Shown here piece after piece: positions 57,802 through 64,000 of a DNA stretch of 64,000 bases. Origin of the DNA: Paludibacteraceae bacterium (GTDB lineage Bacteria > Bacteroidota > Bacteroidia > Bacteroidales > Paludibacteraceae); assembly GCA_017556705.1 (NCBI GenBank), contig JAFYMG010000016.1, positions 186,001 through 250,000 of the forward strand, given 5' to 3'. The notes beneath the pieces were generated by a model, which was not told the DNA's origin, made no database searches, and saw only the letters and a list, made by a program, of their open reading frames with translations. The position numbers and the translations under genes were made by a program. The first letter of the stretch is position 1, and every line of letters starts with the position of its first letter.

Positions 57802-57820
57802 CATTGTAATTCTTAAAACA

Positions 57821-58894
57821 ATGCAAAAGTACACACTTCAACTGAAAGGGTATGTAGGCGGCATGGACTTTGACAAGGGCTATGTCGATTACGTTCTTTC
57901 TAAGCATGCTGACGAACCTGTCACCGTGCTCATTGATTCTCTCGGTGGTTCTCTTGCCACCGCTCTCTCAATTGCTGCTTCATTTCGCAATCACGGCAAT
58001 GTGAGCGTTCATTTCGTCGGAATGAATGCTTCAGCTGCTACTATTGCTTCTTTGGGTGCTAAACACATCTCAATGGATGCGAATGCAATGTACCTTGCTC
58101 ACAAATGCTCTATCGCAGTATGCCAATGGGCTTCACTTAATGCCGACCAACTGTCCTCCGAGATTGCTTCGCTTGAGCAGATGAAATCTGACCTCGAAAA
58201 GATGGATGCCAATGTGGCTTCCATGTACGCGAAGAAATGCCGTAAAGAACAAGCCGACTTGCTTGATCTGATGAAAGTCGGTGGCTGGCTTTCTGCTCAA
58301 GAGGCGCTAGAGTGGGGATTTGTGGACGAACTTACCTCTATGAAGGAGGATAAGGCACCAGTTCTTACTGATGCAGTTGCTTCTGCTATGGCAGCTGTAG
58401 GCATGCCTATCCCTCAAATCCAAATCCAAGATGAGCAAGGCACGCAGTTCTCCAAGTTCCTTGCCGCAATTACGCAATTCTTCAAACCCCCAACTGCACA
58501 ACAACCCCAAACAAAACATGCTATGAATAAGATCTTACCTTTCCTTGTAGCCGCACTCGCTACGGATGCGCTACACTTTGAGGATGGTGTTTGCTCTCTT
58601 TCTGAAGCACAGTGCGATGCACTGGAAGCGATGTTTGCCAACCAAGACAAACAACTGAAAGATTTGCAAAACCAACTCCAACAGCAACAGGCATTGATTG
58701 ATGCTCGCGATAAGACTATCGCTGACCAACAGGAGCGTCTCGACACTCAAGCCAAGTTGCTTGCAAACCAACCGGGAGCAGCTACCTCCCAAGTCGTTAA
58801 CAATGGCAGGCCATCTGCTGAGCCAAAGGATGAAGTTACCCAATTTATGGAAACTTCAAAATCCGCTCGTGCTCTGTTTGATAGCCTTCCTTAA
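57821..58894 (+). CDS. ClpP-like head maturation protease with scaffold domain
   Basis: A 357-residue protein. Residues 1-180 are an S14 ClpP-like protease: DSLGGSLATALSIAASF, nucleophile Ser in GMNASAAT (about residue 71), His in YLAHKCS (about 94). Residues 235-330 form a Gln-rich coiled coil (QDKQLKDLQNQLQQQQALI) typical of a capsid scaffold that the protease removes. A fused protease-scaffold directly before the capsid gene is common in tailed phages. Confidence 0.9.
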   Translation: MQKYTLQLKGYVGGMDFDKGYVDYVLSKHADEPVTVLIDSLGGSLATALSIAASFRNHGNVSVHFVGMNASAATIASLGAKHISMDANAMYLAHKCSIAVCQWASLNADQLSSEIASLEQMKSDLEKMDANVASMYAKKCRKEQADLLDLMKVGGWLSAQEALEWGFVDELTSMKEDKAPVLTDAVASAMAAVGMPIPQIQIQDEQGTQFSKFLAAITQFFKPPTAQQPQTKHAMNKILPFLVAALATDALHFEDGVCSLSEAQCDALEAMFANQDKQLKDLQNQLQQQQALIDARDKTIADQQERLDTQAKLLANQPGAATSQVVNNGRPSAEPKDEVTQFMETSKSARALFDSLP

Positions 58895-58918
58895 GCCAAC
58901 CACAAATTTTTGACATAT

Positions 58919-59902
58919 ATGGGAAAAATTCAATTTGATTTGGCTGCTTATCAAGAGGCAGCTCACAAGTATCGCAAAGATTTGCTCCGCTTGCCAATTA
59001 TTGGTATTCAGGACACTTTGAAGTACATGACTGGTCGCCCAGGCATCCGCTACAAAGAGTCTGTGGCAGCCGTGTCCGGCGATGCGCAATTTGGTCCTTA
59101 CAAACCATCTCGTTCCACGGATTTCAATCTGAACCTCAATTTCCGCACCCTTGAAACATACTTTGGCTCGGTAGTTGCTAAGTTCGAACCGAACTCTGCT
59201 ATCTCTACCTTGCTTGGCGCTATTGGTGCCACTATGGGTGATGGTCAAGCGCAAACCCCAACTGCAAAAGAGGTGCTTGCCCTTATCGGTAAGTCACTTT
59301 CAGAGCATCTCAACGATGCTATTTGGTCGGGTGTGCGCAATCCATCTGGCGACACTACTGCTGACCTGTTCGATGGCTTTGATACCATCACCAGCAAGGA
59401 GATTGCCGCTGGCAATATCTCTGCGGATAAAGGCAACTACCTCAAGCTTACGGAGGAGATTACGCGTCAAAACGCTGTGGATGTCGCTAAGGATATCCTC
59501 TTCTCGCTTGATCCACGCCTCCGTGCGCAAGATGTGTACATGTTCTGCTCGCAAGACTTCGCAGACAAGTACAACGAGGCGTATGCCCTCACCCATGCGG
59601 GCTTGCCATACAACGACAAGTATGATCAAGTTTGCGTAGAGGGTTCAAACAACCGTCTGCACATTATTCCGCTTTACAACAAGTTGGATAGTAAGTTCAT
59701 CCACATCTGCCCTAAGAGCAACATGTTGGTGGGCTACGACCAAATGTCCGATGCGGAGACCGTTATGGTCAAGGAATTTGATCCATTCATCCTTTCGTAC
59801 ATTGCCACCATGTTCTTTGGCGTACAATTCGAGTCTATCGACAAACGTCGCTTCAAAGTGATTGAGTTGGCAAGCGAGGCAACCACTGCTGGTAAGGATT
59901 AA
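58919..59902 (+). CDS. Major capsid protein
   Basis: A 327-residue protein from the ATG at 58919 (MGKIQFDLAAYQEAAHKYRK), placed directly after the protease-scaffold and followed by a strong hairpin. VYMFCSQDFADKYNEAY, HTQ-free mixed alpha/beta content and a C-terminal beta region (FFGVQFESIDKRRFKVIELA) fit an HK97-type fold. Identity is inferred mainly from size and position. I cannot place it in a named capsid family. Confidence 0.8.
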   Translation: MGKIQFDLAAYQEAAHKYRKDLLRLPIIGIQDTLKYMTGRPGIRYKESVAAVSGDAQFGPYKPSRSTDFNLNLNFRTLETYFGSVVAKFEPNSAISTLLGAIGATMGDGQAQTPTAKEVLALIGKSLSEHLNDAIWSGVRNPSGDTTADLFDGFDTITSKEIAAGNISADKGNYLKLTEEITRQNAVDVAKDILFSLDPRLRAQDVYMFCSQDFADKYNEAYALTHAGLPYNDKYDQVCVEGSNNRLHIIPLYNKLDSKFIHICPKSNMLVGYDQMSDAETVMVKEFDPFILSYIATMFFGVQFESIDKRRFKVIELASEATTAGKD

Positions 59903-59908
59903 ACCACG

Positions 59909-59934
59909 CTCTGCCCCTTCGGGGGCGGAGTTTT
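59909..59934 (+). terminator. Hairpin with UUCG loop after the capsid gene
   Basis: CTCTGCCCC-TTCG-GGGGCGGAG followed by TTTT. It may partly terminate transcription, or stabilise the capsid mRNA end, so that capsid is made in excess over downstream products. Confidence 0.75.
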
Positions 59935-59961
59935 GTCACAACTTCCAAAACTTTATATACT

Positions 59962-60528
59962 ATGTCAACCTGTGTAAATCTTCAAAAATCCATTTCGTGG
60001 TGTCAAGGTACACCCGAATTGCCTGGTATTAAACGCCGCATTTACTACATCGCCAAGTCACAGATTGTGAAGTGGCCAACCCTCCCAAAAGATGAGTTGG
60101 GTCGAGCAACTTCTGCTGTTTATTCGGGCTCTTTCGTATTGGCGGCTGATGCCACTTGGAAGCACATTGATGTGCTGCCTGATAAGTGCCAAGTAACCTC
60201 TGAGGCGCAAGGTGAGGTACCAAGCCAAACCCAACTCAACAAACTTACTGCTGTTCACCCTGCTGTAGGTGAGGAGGCAACGGCTGCTGCTGCCTATATC
60301 AATAACACCGACAACGTGTTCTTGGTAGAGGATATGAAAGGCAAGTACCGCGTTATTGGCTCTGATATGTGGAATACCAAAGCCACTGTGGCACAAGATC
60401 TTGGTCAAGGTGCAACGGGTACAACCTCCACCACTATCAATGCAGAGGCAACCGATGTGGTTCCAGCACCTTTCTATGAGGGCGAGATTGTAACCGACGA
60501 GGGTACAATCAATGAGGCGGAAGCATGA
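59962..60528 (+). CDS. Hypothetical virion protein
   Basis: A 188-residue protein beginning MSTCVNLQKSISWCQGTPEL, then LPGIKRRIYYIAKSQIVKWP. Beta-rich, Ala/Thr-rich C-terminus. It lies in the position of a head-decoration or head-tail connector gene. It overlaps the PRTase start by 4 bp. Confidence 0.65.
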   Translation: MSTCVNLQKSISWCQGTPELPGIKRRIYYIAKSQIVKWPTLPKDELGRATSAVYSGSFVLAADATWKHIDVLPDKCQVTSEAQGEVPSQTQLNKLTAVHPAVGEEATAAAAYINNTDNVFLVEDMKGKYRVIGSDMWNTKATVAQDLGQGATGTTSTTINAEATDVVPAPFYEGEIVTDEGTINEAEA

Positions 60529-61145
60529 GTTTATTCACGCCATCGGATTTAGGAATTAGCGGGCAAGCAAAACTGCCCGCTGATTCTGCATCTAAATCGG
60601 ATATCTTTGCGGAGAATAAACGCAAGTCTTGGCATAAGGATGCAGACACAACAGCGCGTTGCGATCTGTCGGTAGAACGCATTGCGCTCACCTCTCATGT
60701 CGGAATACCCGTCATCTCGCTTTGGAAGAAGTCGGTCAAAGGTAAACTCCTAACCGACATTAAATCAGATGAGCGAATGGTAGAACTATTTGCCACGAAG
60801 ATGTCCGATGTCATCTCTCGTGTGCTGGGTAGTTACCTATCGCAAGGGCATTGGGCGATTTGTACAACGCCACGTCGCCGACACTTGGTGAATAACTTCG
60901 CGTGCTCCGTTACAGCCAAGATTGCTCAAAATCTATCTATCCCTTATTATGAGGATGTAGCACACGCAAAGTCAAAAGAGCGCGTGAACGCTGTCTATGA
61001 TTTGGGAGTGCTTCCTAAGGAACCCAACCTCATAGTCTTCGATGATTTTGTAACTACTGGTTCTACCATCAATTCGATGAGAAACCTCCTTCAACCACTC
61101 GGCAAAAACCTCGTGTTCTTTGTCGGTATCAATAACAATATGTAA
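60525..61145 (+). CDS. Phosphoribosyltransferase-domain protein
   Basis: A 206-residue protein with the PRPP-binding loop LIVFDDFVTTGSTINSM at residues 167-183 (acidic pair then TGST) and preceding strands WAICTTPRRRH, like ComF or amidophosphoribosyl-type PRTases. It overlaps both neighbours in a compact late operon. A PRTase among virion genes is unusual; it could modify a nucleotide, DNA or a host target. Confidence 0.82.
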   Translation: MSLFTPSDLGISGQAKLPADSASKSDIFAENKRKSWHKDADTTARCDLSVERIALTSHVGIPVISLWKKSVKGKLLTDIKSDERMVELFATKMSDVISRVLGSYLSQGHWAICTTPRRRHLVNNFACSVTAKIAQNLSIPYYEDVAHAKSKERVNAVYDLGVLPKEPNLIVFDDFVTTGSTINSMRNLLQPLGKNLVFFVGINNNM

Positions 61146-61146
61146 T

Positions 61147-61710
61147 ATGGATGAGAAACTAACTAAAGACATTCAGCAGTGGTTAGATACTCCTGCTGAT
61201 GAGCGCGACCTTGAGCAAGGTGCGCTATATCTGCTTAAACTATCGCGTAACGCGATTATGCACCGCAATATCTCAGCTAACCTCAAGCGTCACGCTGCTG
61301 ATATTGAGTACCAACTCCGTAAGTACCTTGGTTATCGCTTGCAATCGGTCACTCATGCTGAAGTTCTTGAGATGCAAGCTCAGGTGAATGCTATCGTGGA
61401 GAAGAATCACCTCGATATGCCTACCAAAACCAAGGCGGATAAGAAGAAAGCGAATGATGAGTTCAAGAAAGGTAAGCGAACTGACCACGACGCGTTGCCT
61501 CAGGAGATACAAGCCCTCTATGAGGAGAACTTGCCTCTCATACAGAAAATGCGAGCGCTACACGCTAAGCTCGTAGTTTTGAGCACCGCGAATACTACGT
61601 GCCCAGATTCTGAACGCTATCCTTTCCTCAAAGAACTCATCGAGTTGGATAAACGCTACCATGCTAATTGGAAAGCGTATGATTCCTACGGAAAAGAGGC
61701 TACTGAATGA
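61147..61710 (+). CDS. Hypothetical protein between PRTase and PLD-like genes
   Basis: A 187-residue helical, charged protein (MDEKLTKDIQQWLDTPADERDL ... LKRHAADIEYQLRKYLGYRL, KADKKKANDEFKKGKRTDHD). No domain recognised. It starts 2 bp after the PRTase stop and its TGA overlaps the next ATG, so it is tightly coupled to both. Confidence 0.65.
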   Translation: MDEKLTKDIQQWLDTPADERDLEQGALYLLKLSRNAIMHRNISANLKRHAADIEYQLRKYLGYRLQSVTHAEVLEMQAQVNAIVEKNHLDMPTKTKADKKKANDEFKKGKRTDHDALPQEIQALYEENLPLIQKMRALHAKLVVLSTANTTCPDSERYPFLKELIELDKRYHANWKAYDSYGKEATE

Positions 61711-62228
61711 GGCGGGGCGTTCAACTTGAAGACTACCTCAAGCCACTTGCAGAGCACCCGCTTCAAAGTTACCTAACGAATGTCCTTCAGGTAGCCGATG
61801 TCATAGAGTGGGTGCTCTCCCAGTTTGGTAAGAGCACCATTTGGCAGACATCGTTCTCCATTTCGGAGGAGTTTTTGCGTCGCCTGTATTTCATAGAGAA
61901 GTCGGGGAAAGTGAATACGATTCATCTTATCCTCGACTTCAAGGCGACCAACAAAACCCTCCGTCTATGGTCGTTCCTCACGCAGGTCATTGAGCATACT
62001 TACCTTGCTGACAACCATAGCAAGGTGATACTCATTCAGAGTGACGACGGCCGCGTGGCAACCATCATCACTTCGCAGAACCTTACGCGAGGTAATCGTA
62101 TGGAATCCGCTGTGGTAACTACATCGCCTCAAGTTTTCAGTACTCTGTTTGCCGATGTGCAAGACATTATTGAAAACCATTCTGTGCCGCTTTCCGAATT
62201 ATTCCAATCCAAAATTGAAAATGCCTAA
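61707..62228 (+). CDS. PLD-like (HKD-type) protein
   Basis: A 173-residue protein with one phospholipase-D-type half motif: NHSKVILIQSDDGRVATIITSQNLTRGNRMES, where His and Lys are followed by the SQN/LTRGNR block found in PLD-family nucleases. One motif per chain implies a dimer, as in Nuc or BfiI-type nucleases. The Asp spacing is longer than the classic HxKx4D. Possible roles are DNA-end processing or host DNA cleavage. Confidence 0.72.
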   Translation: MRRGVQLEDYLKPLAEHPLQSYLTNVLQVADVIEWVLSQFGKSTIWQTSFSISEEFLRRLYFIEKSGKVNTIHLILDFKATNKTLRLWSFLTQVIEHTYLADNHSKVILIQSDDGRVATIITSQNLTRGNRMESAVVTTSPQVFSTLFADVQDIIENHSVPLSELFQSKIENA

Positions 62229-62233
62229 CTGCT

Positions 62234-62464
62234 ATGCAAGCTATTCATTTATCAACTGCACAAGCCATGATGGCGCGTCCCGACGCCATTGATCTTGATG
62301 TTTGGAAGTCCGATGGTTCGATTATTCAACTCAGGAACTGTATTTCTTTGAAATACAACTTTTACGCGGGAACGCGTACGATCAAATTGCTCACCTCTAA
62401 TCAGCTACGAACGATACGCGACTGCTGTATCATCCGCATAAATGGCTTAGAGGTGTTCATGTAG
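62234..62464 (+). CDS. Hypothetical small late protein
   Basis: A 76-residue protein (MQAIHLSTAQAMMARPDAID ... IRINGLEVFM) starting 5 bp after the PLD-like gene. Its stop codon is followed directly by the first unit of the repeat array at 62471. No family recognised. Confidence 0.6.
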   Translation: MQAIHLSTAQAMMARPDAIDLDVWKSDGSIIQLRNCISLKYNFYAGTRTIKLLTSNQLRTIRDCCIIRINGLEVFM

Positions 62465-62470
62465 GTGTTT

Positions 62471-62860
62471 ACCTGCGGTGCTTGGGTGTATACCTGCGGT
62501 GCTATCGCCTCCACGGCGGGTGTGGGTTTGAGTTTACCTCCGGTGGCTCCTGCGGACGTGCCTGCATTATTCCGCCCAAGAGTAGGGGACATTTACCTCC
62601 GGTGGGGCAGAGATATTTACCTGCGGTGCTATAGGTTGTTTACCTACGGTCTTCCGTCCTCGTGGGGCGGTGTTTACCTGCGGTGCTTTTGGGATGTTTA
62701 CCTCCGGTGGGGCAGAGATATTTATGCCTGACGGCATGGGGTGTATACCTCCGGTGGTTTCGCCTACACTCGGCGGGAGTAAGTTTGAGTATACCTCCGG
62801 TGGCTCCTGCGGACGTGCCTGCAATGTACCGCCCATTGATTGAGACATCTACTTGCGGTG
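62471..62860 (+). repeat. Array of TACCTSCGGTG motifs, local period about 23-24 bp
   Basis: The 10-mer ACCTSCGGTG (or one-base variants) occurs at 62471, 62492, 62536, 62595, 62619, 62642, 62676, 62700, 62747, 62793 and 62851. Adjacent units are 21-24 bp apart. Larger duplications are visible: a 25-bp block at 62595 and 62700, and a block of about 110 bp at 62491-62596 against 62746-62848 containing 32 identical bases in a row. Plus-strand frames are short. On the minus strand the units read A-P-Q-V-N or P-P-E-V-N. Confidence 0.85.
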
Positions 62861-62912
62861 CAAAATATATCATATAGAGCCCGATACCGCCCGCTCGCCA
62901 AGAGTGAGCGCA

Positions 62913-63575
62913 AGGCGCAAGGGCGCAAAGGTCACACCAAGACCGCAAAGGTACACGGAGCAAATGGAGACTGATAGGCGCGCGTGATGTGGTGGGACTA
63001 TTGAGGTGGGCGCAATGTATGGAGACTGCAAGCGCAAAAGAGTAGGCAAAGACTTTTCCGCTTTTGTTCATACGAAGACTGCAAAGGCTTTCGGGAACTA
63101 TTAAGACTGCATAGGGTTGTGTGATATGGTGGAGACTTTTTAGGTTGGCGAGATTTATGGAGACTGCAAAGGTGGCAAAAGATAGGCAGAGACTCTCTCG
63201 CTTTGGATTGCATAGGGACTGCATAGGTGCGCAAACCATATAGAGACTCTATGAGGTTGCGCGTGATGTGTGGAGACTTTTAGAGGTTGCAGAGCAAACG
63301 AAGACTGAAAAGGTGCGCGAAGCATACCAAGACCACAAAGGGCGCAAAGAACATACAAAGACTATTTCGCCTTTTGGGCATAGTGGGACTGCATAGGCAC
63401 GCGGAGCAAATAAAGACTTTTCAAGGTTCGCGCCCATGTGCAAGACTGCAAAAGGTTTGAGGAGTAGGGCGAGACTATAGAGGGCAAAAGATATAGAAAG
63501 ACTTTTGAGGCTCTCGGTCAATAGATGGACTGAAAGGGCAAAAGTGACACAAATAGACTGCGTGCATATTCCGCT
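62913..63575 (+). repeat. 23-copy degenerate array, 28-nt period, anchored on RRGACT
   Basis: GACT (GACC in two units) begins at 62941, 62969, 62996, 63024, 63051, 63077, 63105, 63134, 63162, 63191, 63217, 63245, 63275, 63303, 63331, 63360, 63387, 63415, 63444, 63473, 63500, 63528 and 63556. Spacings run from 26 to 30 with a mean near 28. The unit consensus starts GACTGCAAAGGTGCGC and ends ATRGA, with much variation in the middle. A decayed earlier unit lies at 62913. Plus-strand frames are full of stops. Hairpins follow at 63636-63658 and 63669-63697. Confidence 0.9.
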
Positions 63576-63635
63576 AAAAAGGTGCGCGAGCGCGGAACAC
63601 GAAAGCAGGGCGGTTGGGGGGTCTTCTGACGGAAA

Positions 63636-63697
63636 GCAGGGGGATTTTGTCCCCCTGCACCCTCTAAATGCCTGATATTCAGGCAGCGTTTGTTTTT
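63636..63697 (+). terminator. Two hairpins closing the repeat region
   Basis: GCAGGGGGA/TCCCCCTGC (63636-63658), and TGCCTGA/TCAGGCA (63669-63685) followed by a T-rich stretch. They could terminate a transcript of the repeat arrays. From 63698 to 63854 I see only a weak TTACTTTG promoter-like box before the next gene. Confidence 0.65.
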
Positions 63698-63854
63698 TAG
63701 AGCGGAAAAACGCAATTTTTAGGAAAAATTTGACCCGCAAAAGCGGGTGTTTCTCCGTGATTTTACTGGCTTTTCCATAGCTTCGGAAATGCCGCAAAAT
63801 GTCTTTTAGTATTAGGGAGAATTTTTGTTACTTTGCACAAAAATTTTATACCCT

Positions 63855-64000
63855 ATGTCTGATTATTCAACAAACGCGTCTGTAAATCTAACCATCAACG
63901 GACAACAAGCAGAACAAACCTTAGTAAACCTAAAACAGGCAGCACTTAATCTTACGAACGAGATAGCCAAAGCAGCTGCCACTGGCGATAAGGTCACACT
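63855..64000 (+). CDS. Tape measure protein, N-terminal part (cut by window edge)
   Basis: An open frame from the ATG at 63855 to the end of the window: MSDYSTNASVNLTINGQQAE, then LVNLKQAALNLTNEIAKAAATGDK. Starts of this kind (a short beta segment, then INGQQAEQTLxxLK and Ala-rich helix) are typical of Bacteroidota phage tail tape measure proteins. The end lies outside the window. Confidence 0.7.
   Translation, partial: MSDYSTNASVNLTINGQQAEQTLVNLKQAALNLTNEIAKAAATGDKVT

Noticed and set aside
62913-63575. CRISPR array
   Set aside because: The period (about 28 nt) is too short, the repeat part is not constant, only RRGACT and part of the head are kept, and there are no cas genes.
62640-63797. 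Two long minus-strand open frames (199 and 182 codons) over the repeat arrays
   Set aside because: They arise because the repeat consensus has no minus-strand stops; composition is odd, they oppose the operon, and no domain is recognisable. Kept only as an alternative explanation of the arrays.
34989-64000. Mu-like transposable phage
   Set aside because: No MuA/MuB-type transposase genes; a tRNA 3' scar and a primase-helicase point to site-specific integration instead.

Overview
The window looks like the chromosome of a Bacteroidota (Bacteroidales-like) bacterium. Nearly every gene that can be assigned a promoter has the Bacteroidota -7 box TAnnTTTG, often with TTTG about 20 bp upstream. Shine-Dalgarno sequences are rare, and lipoproteins, type III glutamine synthetase and the purine/CarAB genes are of Bacteroidota type. 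No marker allows a finer assignment.

Layout. 1-14 kb is ordinary chromosome: rlmN, a THUMP-like methyltransferase, a DUF721 protein, a LysM glucosaminidase, mutS2, exported proteins, folK, an RluA-type pseudouridine synthase, a C45-type hydrolase broken by an amber codon, and DUF1846. 12.5-34.3 kb holds nucleotide and nitrogen genes on the minus strand: a PurF paralogue, purC, carB, carA, purA, purB, purT and type III glutamine synthetase. They are interrupted at about 15.2-23.8 kb by an accessory island with two intact and one decayed AAA/DUF4143 ATPase genes, two glycan genes behind a long structured leader, a BRO-N protein and a tandem pair of covarying structured repeats. The island is flanked by the carB 3' end and a decayed copy of that 3' end.

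At about 34.5 kb only the 3' end of a tRNA gene is present, followed by a 12-bp repeat array. From there to the right edge lies an integrated phage or phage-derived element that is not closed in this window. It carries an XRE repressor, a primase-helicase with an iteron array just downstream (candidate origin), and an accessory zone. That zone includes HIRAN, a HicB-like protein, a phosphoesterase/N-formylglutamate-amidohydrolase fusion, a WYL regulator divergent from two tRNAs and rtcB, ArdC-like and ArdA anti-restriction proteins, Fic, UmuDC, a second WYL regulator, LemA with a membrane partner, and an orphan RNA polymerase alpha-CTD. After it comes a virion module: ClpP-like protease-scaffold, major capsid, a PRTase, a PLD-like protein and the start of a tape measure. 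No terminase, portal or integrase is visible.

The most unusual content is non-coding: (1) a 23-copy array with a 28-nt period anchored on RRGACT at 62.9-63.6 kb, preceded by a second array built on TACCTSCGGTG; (2) two copies of a nested-stem leader RNA upstream of paralogous small genes at 39.0 and 47.1 kb; (3) structured RNAs on both sides of rtcB; (4) palindromic operators placed at identical distances from three promoters; (5) heptanucleotide tandem repeats scattered through core genes and spacers, resembling cyanobacterial STRR repeats.
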